From assembly GCF_017303315.1 (NCBI RefSeq), contig NZ_JAFKOI010000014.1:38085-102084 (forward strand): a DNA stretch of 64,000 nt. The letters are read 5' to 3'. Positions 35,486 to 43,901 of the stretch are shown here, piece by piece (the first letter of the stretch is position 1; each line of letters begins with the position of its first letter). The DNA comes from Bacillus sp. NTK071 (GTDB taxonomy: Bacteria; Bacillota; Bacilli; Bacillales; Guptibacillaceae). A program made the translations under genes and the position numbers. The notes below the pieces were generated by a model, which saw only the letters and a program-made list of their open reading frames with translations, was not told where the DNA came from and searched no databases.

Positions 35486-36478
35486 ATGGCGATTTTAGTC
35501 ACAGGTGGCGCTGGATATATTGGTAGCCACACCGTAATGTATTTACGTGAGCAGAATGAAGAAGTAGTTGTTCTAGATAATTTAACGAAAGGCCATGAAC
35601 AGGCAGTCCTTGACGTTCCTTTTTATAAAGGGGACTTAACGGATGGAAAAGTGATCGATCAAATTTTTGCAGACCATTCAATTGATTCGGTCATTCATTT
35701 CGCAGCGAGTTCACTTGTTGGCGAGAGCGTAACGAATCCGCTGGAGTATTATCGTAATAACGTAGCTGGATCACATTCACTTGTTTCAAAGCTAGTGGAG
35801 CATGATGTGAAGCACATTGTCTTTTCATCAACCGCAGCAACGTACGGTAACCCAGAACGTACACCTATTGAGGAAAGTGATGTAACTGCACCAACGAATC
35901 CATATGGTGAAACGAAGCTTGCGATCGAGAAGATGCTACGCTGGTGCGATGGCGCTTATGGACTGAAGTCAGTATCCCTTCGCTATTTCAATGCAGCAGG
36001 TGCTGATCCGGAAGGTAGAATTGGGGAAGATCATGATCCTGAATCTCATTTAATTCCGATCGTTTTACAGGCCGCGCTCGGTCAAAGAGAACAGGTGTCT
36101 ATTTTTGGAGACGATTATGATACGAAGGATGGCACGTGCGTCCGGGATTATATTCATGTTCTTGACCTCGCCCAGGCGCATTACCTTGCATTGAAGAAGA
36201 TGAAAGAAACGAACGAAAGTGGCGTCTACAATCTTGGGAATGGAATAGGGTTTACAGTGAAAGAAGTGATTGAGACATGTCGAACTGTTACGGGGAAAGA
36301 CATTAAAGCTGAAGTTGCCCCGAGACGTGCGGGAGATCCAGCTACGCTAATTGCCTCCTCATCTAAAGCCATCAATGATCTTGGATGGAACCCGGTTTAT
36401 CCTGAACTTTCTCAAATTGTTGCCCATGCTTGGAGCTGGCATCAGAACAATCCAAAAGGGTATGGTGATAACGAATGA
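35486..36478 (+). CDS. galE: UDP-glucose 4-epimerase GalE (copy 2)
   Basis: This 330-residue epimerase shares [16 protein letters not shown] with copy 1 but diverges elsewhere. NAD binding is GGAGYIGS (residues 7-14), SSTAATYG carries the Thr/Ser position and NPYGETKLAIEKML the catalytic Tyr-Lys pair near 147. It has the usual GalE length. ATG 35486 lies 8 nt after GGAG; the GTG at 35477 overlaps that site. It overlaps the M24-fold gene by 4 bp (ATGA). Its place behind the GH42 gene suggests this copy serves galactose catabolism. Confidence 0.94.
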   Translation: MAILVTGGAGYIGSHTVMYLREQNEEVVVLDNLTKGHEQAVLDVPFYKGDLTDGKVIDQIFADHSIDSVIHFAASSLVGESVTNPLEYYRNNVAGSHSLVSKLVEHDVKHIVFSSTAATYGNPERTPIEESDVTAPTNPYGETKLAIEKMLRWCDGAYGLKSVSLRYFNAAGADPEGRIGEDHDPESHLIPIVLQAALGQREQVSIFGDDYDTKDGTCVRDYIHVLDLAQAHYLALKKMKETNESGVYNLGNGIGFTVKEVIETCRTVTGKDIKAEVAPRRAGDPATLIASSSKAINDLGWNPVYPELSQIVAHAWSWHQNNPKGYGDNE

Positions 36479-37554
36479 GTATTGAAAAGGTGCGGTTGTT
36501 TTTAGAAGAGAAGAATTATGATGGTATTCTGCTACGGAGAAGGAACAATTTCTCGTGGTTAACTGGTGGAAATACGAATTATATTGTCCAGACGATGGAG
36601 GCAGGCGTTGCTGACTGGATCATTACACGTGAGAAAGCGTACCTTGTGACGTCGAAAATGGAAGAGCGACGAATCGTAGAAGAAGAATGCGCGGATTTAT
36701 CCTTTCCATTTGAAGTCCTTTCTGTGGATTGGTACAACCCTGTTGATCATCTAATTGAAGAGGTTGCGTCTGGAAAGAGGATGGCAACCGACGTGATCTA
36801 TTCTGACTGGGATGTTGTAGATGGGGAGCTTTCGAACGTTCGGTCAGTGCTGACAGATAGTGAACGTGAGCGCTACAGGAATCTTTGTCAAAAAGCGGCT
36901 AAAGCGGTAGAAGAGACGTGCCGAGAAATTGAACCTGGTCAAACCGAGAATGAAATTGAAGCACATCTCGCTTCTAAGGTGTTGAGCAATGGGATGTCAA
37001 TTCAGGTGTTGCTTGTTGCAACCGATGAGCGAATATACCGCTACCGTCATCCAATACCTACTGAGAAGAAACTTGAGCGCCATGCGATGCTTGTTCTTTG
37101 TGCAGAGGAAGGCGGTCTTGTAGCTAATGTAACAAGGCTCGTCTATTTCGGGGAGTTGCCAGATGAACTTCGAAGAAACAGCGCAACTGTTGCGAGAATC
37201 GATAGCGTGATGAATGCTGCAACAAGAGCCGGCGTTACCGCTGGTGAAGTGATTGTAGCTGGTGTGAATGAGTATGCGAACCAGGGCTTCCCTGATGACT
37301 GGAAGTTGCTCCACCAAGGTGGTCTAACAGGTTATAACTCTCGGGAGTTTCTAGCAAACCCAGAAACTACGAAACAAGTTGTGGTGAATCAAGCCTATGC
37401 TTGGAACCCTTCGTTGCCAGGTGTGAAGTCAGAAGATACGATTCTCCTTACGGAAGAAGGAATTGAATTTATGACCCATACGGGCGAATGGGTATATCAG
37501 GATGTTGAAGTAGATGGTGTGACGTTCGTGCGTCCTGCTGTGTTGGAGCGGTGA
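36475..37554 (+). CDS. M24-fold (creatinase/aminopeptidase-like) protein with degenerate metal site
   Basis: This 359-residue protein has a creatinase-like N-terminal domain (KNYDGILLRRRNNFSWLTGG) and a C-terminal pita-bread domain. M24 metalloenzymes need two Asp, one His and two Glu. Here the expected D..G....DxTR block reads LCAEEGGLVANVTRLVYFG, with Asn where the second Asp should be. The His is present in LLHQGGLTGYNS. The first Glu region reads AWNPSLPGVKSEDT, with Asn in place of Glu. It may therefore be metal-free, as creatinase is, or non-catalytic. It overlaps galE copy 2 by 4 bp and so is co-translated with it; its role in galactoside use is unclear. Confidence 0.75.
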   Translation: MSIEKVRLFLEEKNYDGILLRRRNNFSWLTGGNTNYIVQTMEAGVADWIITREKAYLVTSKMEERRIVEEECADLSFPFEVLSVDWYNPVDHLIEEVASGKRMATDVIYSDWDVVDGELSNVRSVLTDSERERYRNLCQKAAKAVEETCREIEPGQTENEIEAHLASKVLSNGMSIQVLLVATDERIYRYRHPIPTEKKLERHAMLVLCAEEGGLVANVTRLVYFGELPDELRRNSATVARIDSVMNAATRAGVTAGEVIVAGVNEYANQGFPDDWKLLHQGGLTGYNSREFLANPETTKQVVVNQAYAWNPSLPGVKSEDTILLTEEGIEFMTHTGEWVYQDVEVDGVTFVRPAVLER

Positions 37555-37583
37555 GTGGAGAAAGAGGAGAATGAAGAGAGAAT

Positions 37584-37609
37584 GGGGGTCAGGCTCGTGC
37601 CTGACCCCC
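37584..37609. repeat. GGGGGTCAGG palindromic repeat
   Basis: GGGGGTCAGGC-TCGT-GCCTGACCCCC, 30 bp after the M24-like gene. Confidence 0.9.
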
Positions 37610-37633
37610 GTTCCTTTACAGTGGTAACGCGGC

Positions 37634-37658
37634 GGGGGTCAGGTACGTACCTGACCCC
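37634..37658. repeat. GGGGGTCAGG palindromic repeat (codes C-terminus of the zinc-ribbon protein)
   Basis: GGGGTCAGGTACGTACCTGACCCC palindrome, 24 bp from the previous copy. On the minus strand it encodes GQVRT and the stop of the following gene. Confidence 0.9.
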
Positions 37659-39210
37659 TATTTAGTCGCTGCTTCTTCCAATAAGCTCCTCCGATTGCGA
37701 GAAGGGTTGAGAAGATGAAGCATTTGAAGAAGGTGCCGATCGCGGAGAAGCCATAGAAGAGAGTTGGTAAATCTTCTGTTCCTATAAGCGAGTCAGTGAG
37801 TGGACTACTATAGAAGTCAATTCCTATATTTGTTCCCGCAACTAGTAATGACATAAGTAAAGCGTATACGAACCCAAACATGGCAATCCGATGAATTCGA
37901 ACGGAACCTTCTTGCTGCATTCGATATCCAGTCCAGATAAAGAGTGAGATGGGAATGAGTAATCCAAGCAGCATATAGAATCGTAGATCTTGAGCATTGC
38001 TCAATAATAATGTGATGTCTTGATCTGTAACAGTTGGAATGACTTTCATACCTGCTAGCGTAGAGAAATCAATTTGAACGTTTTCACCGAAACCACTCAT
38101 ATTAAGTGAAAGTGATGAGAGATTAAGGACGTTCCATAAGATAAAACCAAGCTGGACGATAAGAAAGACAAATATACTTGTCGGTATGTCTTCCACTCCA
38201 AGCAAACGTAAGTCATCAATGATAAATCCATAGAATACTACCATCATCACAACGATTGAGGCAGTGATTCCAATCGTGATCGTTCTTACTCCTTCTTTAA
38301 GAGGAGAAGAACTGAGTGACTGCATTGTTCCACTTCCAAGTAAGCACCCGATAAATGAAAAGATCGTCCCAATGAAAAAGGCTACGAAAAATGCTTTGAA
38401 GAATGAATAGTTGTTTTCAATGGCTAAGCTTGCGTTGTACCAATCATCCGTTATTTCCCCACTAAATGAAAAACCTGCAAAAATGGCAACGATAGCTGTT
38501 AGTCCGCCGTAAACCACCCCTATAAGTAGGGATGATACCCAATATTGCTGTGTATCCAAACGATTTCTGCTGCTGTAGAAATAGCCGCTAATTAAAAGCG
38601 CGATCAGTGGAACAAGTAGGAGTATGAGGTACCCTGATTCTAAATGAACGCCACCTTTAAAGATCTCGTCATCAAACGTAGAATCGAACGAAACCTTAGA
38701 GTTAAGCAGGTGAGAGTACATCCAGTAGTCTGACATTCCAATAATAGGATCAGTTGGGAGTTGTGAATCTTCATAACTATTAAATTCGGTTATTAGTCCG
38801 AATGGACCAAATTCTTCAGATTCTGCAACCGCTTCTTGTATAGAAGCTGTTTGATTCTGAAAACTCTCCGCAATAATAAACGACGCAATTCCAACCATGA
38901 GAAAGGCAAGAAACGCACAAAGAAGAGCCATTTTTTTATTAATACCACTGAGATCTGGGAGCGCTTGAGATGGCGCTGTTACTTTCTCTTTGGTTCGCTC
39001 AAATTTAAATGGAATGAGTGATAGTTGAAACGCTCCACATTGGAAGCAATAAAGATGTTCACCTGTATTTGATGTGCCACAGTCAGAGCAGAATTTAGGA
39101 ATAGCGCCAGACGTCACGTGTGGCTGCAAATCTTGTTGCTGAAATGTCCCGTCATTTGGGCAGTAATTATCACCAAAGGGTACTTCATTTCCGCAGGTTG
39201 TACAATACAT
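37639..39210 (-). CDS. Zinc-ribbon multi-pass membrane protein
   Basis: This 523-residue protein begins with two zinc ribbons (MYCTTCGNEVPFGDNYCPNDG and KFCSDCGTSNTGEHLYCFQCG), then about eight hydrophobic segments spread between residues 95 and 515. I do not recognise the membrane part. Fused zinc-ribbon/membrane proteins in Bacillaceae are mostly uncharacterised. ATG 39210 lies after GGAGGTGG; a GTG at 39222 overlaps that site. The last residues RGQVRT come from a palindromic repeat. It is co-transcribed with the smaller zinc-ribbon gene, whose stop overlaps its ribosome site, and both diverge from a TcaA-like gene. Confidence 0.75.
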   Translation of the reverse strand: MYCTTCGNEVPFGDNYCPNDGTFQQQDLQPHVTSGAIPKFCSDCGTSNTGEHLYCFQCGAFQLSLIPFKFERTKEKVTAPSQALPDLSGINKKMALLCAFLAFLMVGIASFIIAESFQNQTASIQEAVAESEEFGPFGLITEFNSYEDSQLPTDPIIGMSDYWMYSHLLNSKVSFDSTFDDEIFKGGVHLESGYLILLLVPLIALLISGYFYSSRNRLDTQQYWVSSLLIGVVYGGLTAIVAIFAGFSFSGEITDDWYNASLAIENNYSFFKAFFVAFFIGTIFSFIGCLLGSGTMQSLSSSPLKEGVRTITIGITASIVVMMVVFYGFIIDDLRLLGVEDIPTSIFVFLIVQLGFILWNVLNLSSLSLNMSGFGENVQIDFSTLAGMKVIPTVTDQDITLLLSNAQDLRFYMLLGLLIPISLFIWTGYRMQQEGSVRIHRIAMFGFVYALLMSLLVAGTNIGIDFYSSPLTDSLIGTEDLPTLFYGFSAIGTFFKCFIFSTLLAIGGAYWKKQRLNRGQVRT

Positions 39211-39225
39211 ATTCCGTACCACCTC

Positions 39226-39708
39226 CTAGCCGTTTTTTGTACCGCAACAACCGCAGAATTGCGCTCCCTCTGGAATGTTTTCCTGACAGCTTGTGCAAGG
39301 TACGGTCGAAACGGGTGTTGGTTCAGGCACCTGCACTTTATTACCACAGCTTCCGCAAAAGGTATCCTCTTCACTTACCGTTGCCCCACATTCACATGTT
39401 TGACCGTTTGATTCCCTTCGCAATTGGAGTTCCAGTTCTTTATTAGCTTGGTAGAGTTCAAGATCATATTGGATGATTCGCTCCGCCTGCTCATTTAGCT
39501 CCGAATGTTGAACATCCCCTTTTCGGACAAGCCGATAAGCTATTTCGCCCAGTTGCCTGATGATTTTTGCTCGATTTGTAGCTGCATCACTTGCTGCTTT
39601 TCTTAATTGAGACACTTCTTGAGCTGTTTGAAGCTTGTTCTTCCCCTGTTGAAGACCATCCTGTAGTTTCGATATTCCTCCACCAATTTTCGTTTGCAGA
39701 TCTGACAT
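39226..39708 (-). CDS. Small double-zinc-ribbon protein with coiled-coil N-terminus
   Basis: This 160-residue protein has a helical, Lys/Gln-rich first half (KIGGGISKLQDGLQQGKNKL onward, probable coiled coil). It is followed by two CxxC-CxxC zinc ribbons: CECGATVSEEDTFCGSCGNK and CTSCQENIPEGAQFCGCCG. It has no membrane segment. ATG 39708 follows GGGGGG; the upstream extension to 39783 lacks a site. It is first in a minus-strand pair with the membrane zinc-ribbon gene. Function is unknown; such ribbons often mediate protein contact rather than catalysis. Confidence 0.78.
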   Translation of the reverse strand: MSDLQTKIGGGISKLQDGLQQGKNKLQTAQEVSQLRKAASDAATNRAKIIRQLGEIAYRLVRKGDVQHSELNEQAERIIQYDLELYQANKELELQLRRESNGQTCECGATVSEEDTFCGSCGNKVQVPEPTPVSTVPCTSCQENIPEGAQFCGCCGTKNG

Positions 39709-39860
39709 GACTGTCCCCCCTTTTTTAGCGTGTACTTTTTCATAGTTATGTAGAAAGTCCTGAATCATGTTAGTAAAATACATAGGAAAATTGAATCAAA
39801 AAGCGTTCATAAATTGAAATCACTGCCATATGATTTGAATTAATGGCAGGAGGTGGAAAA

Positions 39861-41264
39861 ATGGGTTGGTGTGAGTTTTGTAACAGGGAAGAAGCCGGTG
39901 ATTTTTGTGTAAAATGCGGGCGAAAGGTAGCGAAAACGACTCCGGTTAGGAATATGAAATGGACGATCTGGCTTATTAGTATAGGTGCACTCGTTATTCT
40001 TCTTGCAGGCAGTTTCTATACGTTAAGGATGCTATCATCACCGGAACGAACAATTGATCAATTTCGTGTGGCCATGTTGGAAGGTGACTATGAAAAAATG
40101 AAAAATGTTGTTTCGAAAGTAAACCCTCTTCTTTCACACGAAGCAGAACTCCAAGGATTTATTGATTTAATGAAGAATCATCCTGAGCAGCGTGCCCTTT
40201 TAATTCAGGACCTTGAGCGCCAAGCACTGACGATAAAGAATACTAAGTTTGAAAAACGAGATGAAGCCTTATTTATTGAAATGAAGCTTAGTAAGTCGGG
40301 TAAAAAGTTTCTGCTTTTCGATCACTATATGATTTCGCCTGTCCCTATCTATGCGAATGTTTATACGCAGTTTCCAGGTACGTCTCTTGAAATTAATAAT
40401 GAAGAAGGAGGGGTGTTTGGAGGAAAAGAAGATGGAAAGAAAGTAGGGCCATTTCTTCCTGGTCTTTATCAGTTTGCATCTGAGTTGAAGCATGAGAGCT
40501 ATACGATGAAGGGAGAAGCAGAAATCGAATTAATGACTCCAGAGGATATGGCAAACATCGATCTTTCAGTAAACGGAGCTTACGTGTCACCAGAATCCAA
40601 TTATGACGATGCGGTTCTTTTTATTAATGGTAAAGATACTGGCGTTACAATCGGTAAAACTGGAGAAATTGGACCATTTCCAACAGATGGTTCAGTCGTC
40701 CTGCACGCTGAGAAGAAGTTTGAAGCAGGCGTTGTGAAAAGCCCTTCGGTTCCATTTGATGGATCGGGAGTTTACTTAACAGTTGATTATAGCGAGCCAG
40801 ATCCTGTTGTCATAGAGAAAGAAGTCCCGTCCGAGCCCGCTTCTTCAGATTTTGTCTATTCAGAGCCAATTATTGATGCGGTTAATACGTATTTAAGAGA
40901 TTGGATCAATGCTTATGAAAATTTAGATGCAAGTTACTTCACAAACCTTACACCAGATCTTTACTCTTATTTCGAGGATCGTTTCGTATCCGTTAGACAA
41001 AATAACGGAGCTTTCACAGGAGATGTTCTAGAAGCAGCCTATGATTTAGATAGCCTCTCCATAAGTTCCTCTGGAAAAAAAGCAATCGTAGATGTTCTCG
41101 TAACGATGGATTCGGCTAATCACGAGCCTGGAGATCAAAACGTGGAAACAGAAGTAACCTCTAGTGCTTTTCGCTACCAGCTAGTGAAAAGTGGAGGAGA
41201 ATGGCTGATCGATAGTCGAAAAGAAATTGATGGCGTTGACTTAACAAACTCTGTTGTTTATTAA
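39861..41264 (+). CDS. TcaA-like zinc-ribbon membrane protein (YvbJ-like)
   Basis: This 467-residue protein starts with a zinc ribbon (CEFCNREEAGDFCVKCGRK), followed by one membrane helix at about 33-57 (WTIWLISIGALVILLAGSFY). A large extracellular part resembles TcaA, with ERTIDQFRVAMLEGDYEKM, repeated Ig-like modules and an NTF2-like C-terminal domain (VNTYLRDWINAYENLDASYF). B. subtilis YvbJ and staphylococcal TcaA have this layout; TcaA affects cell-wall glycopeptide response. AGGAGGTGG sets the ATG at 39861. It diverges from the other two zinc-ribbon genes, so the three probably work together at the envelope. Confidence 0.82.
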   Translation: MGWCEFCNREEAGDFCVKCGRKVAKTTPVRNMKWTIWLISIGALVILLAGSFYTLRMLSSPERTIDQFRVAMLEGDYEKMKNVVSKVNPLLSHEAELQGFIDLMKNHPEQRALLIQDLERQALTIKNTKFEKRDEALFIEMKLSKSGKKFLLFDHYMISPVPIYANVYTQFPGTSLEINNEEGGVFGGKEDGKKVGPFLPGLYQFASELKHESYTMKGEAEIELMTPEDMANIDLSVNGAYVSPESNYDDAVLFINGKDTGVTIGKTGEIGPFPTDGSVVLHAEKKFEAGVVKSPSVPFDGSGVYLTVDYSEPDPVVIEKEVPSEPASSDFVYSEPIIDAVNTYLRDWINAYENLDASYFTNLTPDLYSYFEDRFVSVRQNNGAFTGDVLEAAYDLDSLSISSSGKKAIVDVLVTMDSANHEPGDQNVETEVTSSAFRYQLVKSGGEWLIDSRKEIDGVDLTNSVVY

Positions 41265-41303
41265 CGTGGTAGAGCAGTGGGGGTCAGGCCCGAGCCTGAC
41301 CCC
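41259..41303. repeat. Direct repeat flanking the sulfoquinovose operon, left copy
   Basis: The 45 bases starting TATTAACGTGGTAGAGCAGT and ending in the palindrome GGGGGTCAGGCCCGAGCC...CCCC are identical to 52678-52722. The left copy includes the stop codon of the TcaA-like gene. A T-rich stretch follows, so the palindrome also acts as a terminator for that gene. Confidence 0.9.
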
Positions 41304-41313
41304 TTTTTCTCTT
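41279..41313 (+). terminator. Repeat-borne terminator of the TcaA-like gene
   Basis: GGGGTCAGGC and GCCTGACCCC form the stem and TTTTTCTCTTTTTT follows. Confidence 0.75.
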
Positions 41314-41327
41314 TTTTCAAAAAACTA

Positions 41328-41357
41328 TTGCATTTATGAATGCGTTTACAATATAAT
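41328..41357 (+). promoter_or_regulatory. Promoter of the sulfoquinovose operon
   Basis: TTGCAT (41328-41333) and a consensus TATAAT (41352-41357), 18 bp apart, about 55 bp before the first gene. Confidence 0.8.
41337..41350. promoter_or_regulatory. Candidate cre site within the promoter
   Basis: TGAATGCGTTTACA fits the CcpA site pattern with one mismatch and lies between the -35 and -10 boxes, a position that would block RNA polymerase when preferred sugars are present. Confidence 0.6.
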
Positions 41358-41375
41358 GTGATAAAAGGTTATGAC
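41358..41375. promoter_or_regulatory. Candidate GntR operator at the transcription start
   Basis: GTGATAA-AAGG-TTATGAC is an inverted repeat with six of seven pairs, directly after the -10 box. The GntR/UTRA regulator encoded in the operon is the likely ligand; this is inferred. Confidence 0.45.
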
Positions 41376-41413
41376 GTTTATTGAAACATTACTACTTATG
41401 GTGGAGGTTTGCT

Positions 41414-42079
41414 ATGATTGAAGTTTTGCAAGAGATGAATCGTCATCTTGAATTAGAGAGTGTCGATACGGATTCTTTCAAGTTCTATGGCAAAGTACTT
41501 ACGGATTTTCCATATGAGGAAATAGCGGAGCGAATGCAGGCAACAGCAATTCCTGAAGAAGGAAATCAATACGTTCCTTCTGCTCAAGAGTTAGAAGATG
41601 AATCTATTAAAAGGTTCGTTGAGAAACGGTACTTTGGAGGTATGCCCGTTCAAATTGGTTACTGTAACGGTAATAATTCATCGCTTGGAGGACTGGAGTT
41701 CCACAAAGGGAGTGAGATCAACGTTGCAGTAACGGATTTTGTACTCTTGCTCGGTCATACGAATGATATCGTCAATAACCAGTTTAACGTCAATAAAATC
41801 AAGGGCTTCTTTGTTCCAAAGGGGACAGCTATTGAAATGTACCAAACCACGCTTCACCTAGCACCTTGCAAAGTGAGTGATGAAGGATTCAAATGCACGG
41901 TGATTCTACCAGAAGGTACAAATCTTCCGTTAGAAGACTCAGAGAAAGAATATGATCCACTTCTTTTTATGAAAAACAAATGGCTACTTGCTCATCCAGA
42001 GCATGAACGTTTCAGGAAACTTGGCGCTTATCAAGGAATTCTAGGAGAAAATCTGACAGTCACATATCCAAGTAACTAA
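41414..42079 (+). CDS. DUF4867 cupin-type protein, candidate sulfoquinovose isomerase
   Basis: This 221-residue protein matches DUF4867. GGLEFHKGSEINVAVTDFVLLLGH and YQTTLHLAPC give His, Glu, His and His positions expected of a metal-binding cupin. As I recall, the sulfoquinovose isomerase SftI of the Bacillus sulfo-transaldolase pathway is a cupin protein of this kind; I am not certain of the family number. That makes this the candidate for sulfoquinovose to sulfofructose conversion. TGGAGGT sets the ATG at 41414, and the extension to 41381 reads through the leader. It is the first gene after the operon promoter. Confidence 0.8.
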   Translation: MIEVLQEMNRHLELESVDTDSFKFYGKVLTDFPYEEIAERMQATAIPEEGNQYVPSAQELEDESIKRFVEKRYFGGMPVQIGYCNGNNSSLGGLEFHKGSEINVAVTDFVLLLGHTNDIVNNQFNVNKIKGFFVPKGTAIEMYQTTLHLAPCKVSDEGFKCTVILPEGTNLPLEDSEKEYDPLLFMKNKWLLAHPEHERFRKLGAYQGILGENLTVTYPSN

Positions 42080-42095
42080 CAAAGGAGGAGAATGC

Positions 42096-43877
42096 ATGTC
42101 TAGTATGACATTTACACTCGTATCGTGCGTATTTTTTATGGCACTTGTTGCGTGGGTCTCTTATTTAAAAACAAGGAATTCAGTTAATGATTCAGATGGG
42201 TATTTTCTTGCAGGACGGGGTTTAACGGGTGGATTCATTGCAGGGTCACTCCTACTAACAAACTTATCGGCTGAGCAGCTGATCGGATTGAATGGACAAG
42301 CTTATCGAACGAACCTTTCGAATATGGCATGGGAGGTAACGGCTGCTTTTGCAATCGTGATTATGGCACTCATCTTACTTCCGCGCTATCTCGGCGGCGC
42401 ATTCTCAACACTTCCTGAATTTTTAAGCAAACGATATGATGAAAGCGTTCGCAGATACACGGTTATTCTTTTTATGCTTGGATACGTATTCGTTACGATT
42501 CCATCTGTTCTATACTCTGGTGCACTTGCCATTCTTCGTTTGTTTGATGTTCCGGAGCTTCTTGGAATCTCGTTCCAATCATCAGTTTGGCTCGTTATTT
42601 GGATCATCGGAATTATCGGAGCTATTTATGCGATTTTCGGTGGGCTTAAAGCGGTAGCCATTTCAGATACACTTAACGGAATTGGCCTTTTATTCATTGG
42701 ATTAATTGTTCCTATTCTCGGCTTCTTTGCGCTAGGAAATGGAGATATGTTTGAAGGTATGAAGACGATTGCAATAGAGAATCCAGAGAAGTTAAATGCG
42801 ATTGGATCAAGTACCGACTCTGTTCCATTCTCGACGATTTTTACAGGTATGATCTTCATGAATATGTTCTATTGGGGGACGAATCAGTACGTGATTCAGC
42901 GTACGCTTGGAGCGAAGAACCTTGCTGAAGGGCAAAAAGGGGTTTTGCTTTCAGGATTCTATAAATTAACGGTCCCATTTATGATGATGATCCCTGGTGT
43001 TATTGCGTTCCACCTGTACGGAGGGTCGATGAATCCAGTTGATCTCGCCTATCCAACCGTCGTTGCCAACTTACTTCCAACGTTTATGTCAGGTCTATTT
43101 CTAGCTGTTCTACTCGGTGCTGTTTTCTCAAGCTTTAACTCACTGTTGAATAGTGCCGCAACGATGTTTGCACTTGATGTGTATAAAGCTGGTATTAATA
43201 AAGAAGCAACCGATCGTCAACTTATTAATGTTAGTAAATATTTTGGAAGCGTTCTCGCACTTGTCTCTTTCTTTATTGCACCAATGCTAATGAATGCTCC
43301 AGACGGCTTATGGGACCTTATCCGTCGGTTTACAGGATTCTTTAACATCCCGATTATCGCCATTGTACTCGTAGGTATCATGTCAAAAAGGATTCCGGCA
43401 CTCGGTGCGAAAATCGCCATTATTTTTCACGTCGTCACGTACTATATGCTTGTGTGGGGATTGAACCAACTTTTCAATATCGAAGTGACCATGAACTTTA
43501 TCCATATTTCAGCTATTCTCTTCCTTATTGAAGTGACAATTATGATGATTGTTGGTCGCATTCGTCCCCTTTCAGAAGCATATCAATTCCAAGCGAATCC
43601 AAAGGTCGATATGGTTCCATGGAAGTTTACAATTCCAGTAGCTGTGATCCTTATTACTCTCGTCGTTATGGTTTACATCCTATTCTCACCAATTGGACTT
43701 GCTTACGCAGGAGGCATTGTATCAGGTTGGTTCTGGCCAGCAATCATTGGAACAACAGTTGCAGGCGGACTGTGCTGCCTTCTAGCTCTAAAGTCTTGGA
43801 ATACGAAGTATCAAGGATTTGTTACACGAAAGCATCAAGAAGCGGTGGAAGTCGATAAGAAGTTTAGAAGTGCTTAA
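42096..43877 (+). CDS. Sodium:solute symporter (SSS family), probable sulfoquinovose importer
   Basis: This 593-residue membrane protein has about fourteen hydrophobic segments. GYFLAGRGLTGGFIAGSLLLTNLSAEQLIG near residues 32-61 is the SSS signature, as in sodium/glucose and YidK-like transporters, and FYWGTNQYVIQRTLGAKNL near 265 is also typical. It imports a solute with sodium. In this operon sulfoquinovose or its glyceryl glycoside is the likely cargo, which is inferred from the neighbours. The E. coli pathway uses a different transporter family (YihO). AAAGGAGGAG lies before the ATG, and it ends 24 bp before the sulfoquinovosidase start. Confidence 0.85.
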   Translation: MSSMTFTLVSCVFFMALVAWVSYLKTRNSVNDSDGYFLAGRGLTGGFIAGSLLLTNLSAEQLIGLNGQAYRTNLSNMAWEVTAAFAIVIMALILLPRYLGGAFSTLPEFLSKRYDESVRRYTVILFMLGYVFVTIPSVLYSGALAILRLFDVPELLGISFQSSVWLVIWIIGIIGAIYAIFGGLKAVAISDTLNGIGLLFIGLIVPILGFFALGNGDMFEGMKTIAIENPEKLNAIGSSTDSVPFSTIFTGMIFMNMFYWGTNQYVIQRTLGAKNLAEGQKGVLLSGFYKLTVPFMMMIPGVIAFHLYGGSMNPVDLAYPTVVANLLPTFMSGLFLAVLLGAVFSSFNSLLNSAATMFALDVYKAGINKEATDRQLINVSKYFGSVLALVSFFIAPMLMNAPDGLWDLIRRFTGFFNIPIIAIVLVGIMSKRIPALGAKIAIIFHVVTYYMLVWGLNQLFNIEVTMNFIHISAILFLIEVTIMMIVGRIRPLSEAYQFQANPKVDMVPWKFTIPVAVILITLVVMVYILFSPIGLAYAGGIVSGWFWPAIIGTTVAGGLCCLLALKSWNTKYQGFVTRKHQEAVEVDKKFRSA

Positions 43878-43901
43878 TCAACTATGAAGGAGGAGTTCAC
43901 A

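Noticed and set aside
37584..37658. Pair of near-identical palindromes considered as a CRISPR array
   Set aside because: Only two units, self-complementary, and the same unit occurs singly at many gene ends; no cas genes.
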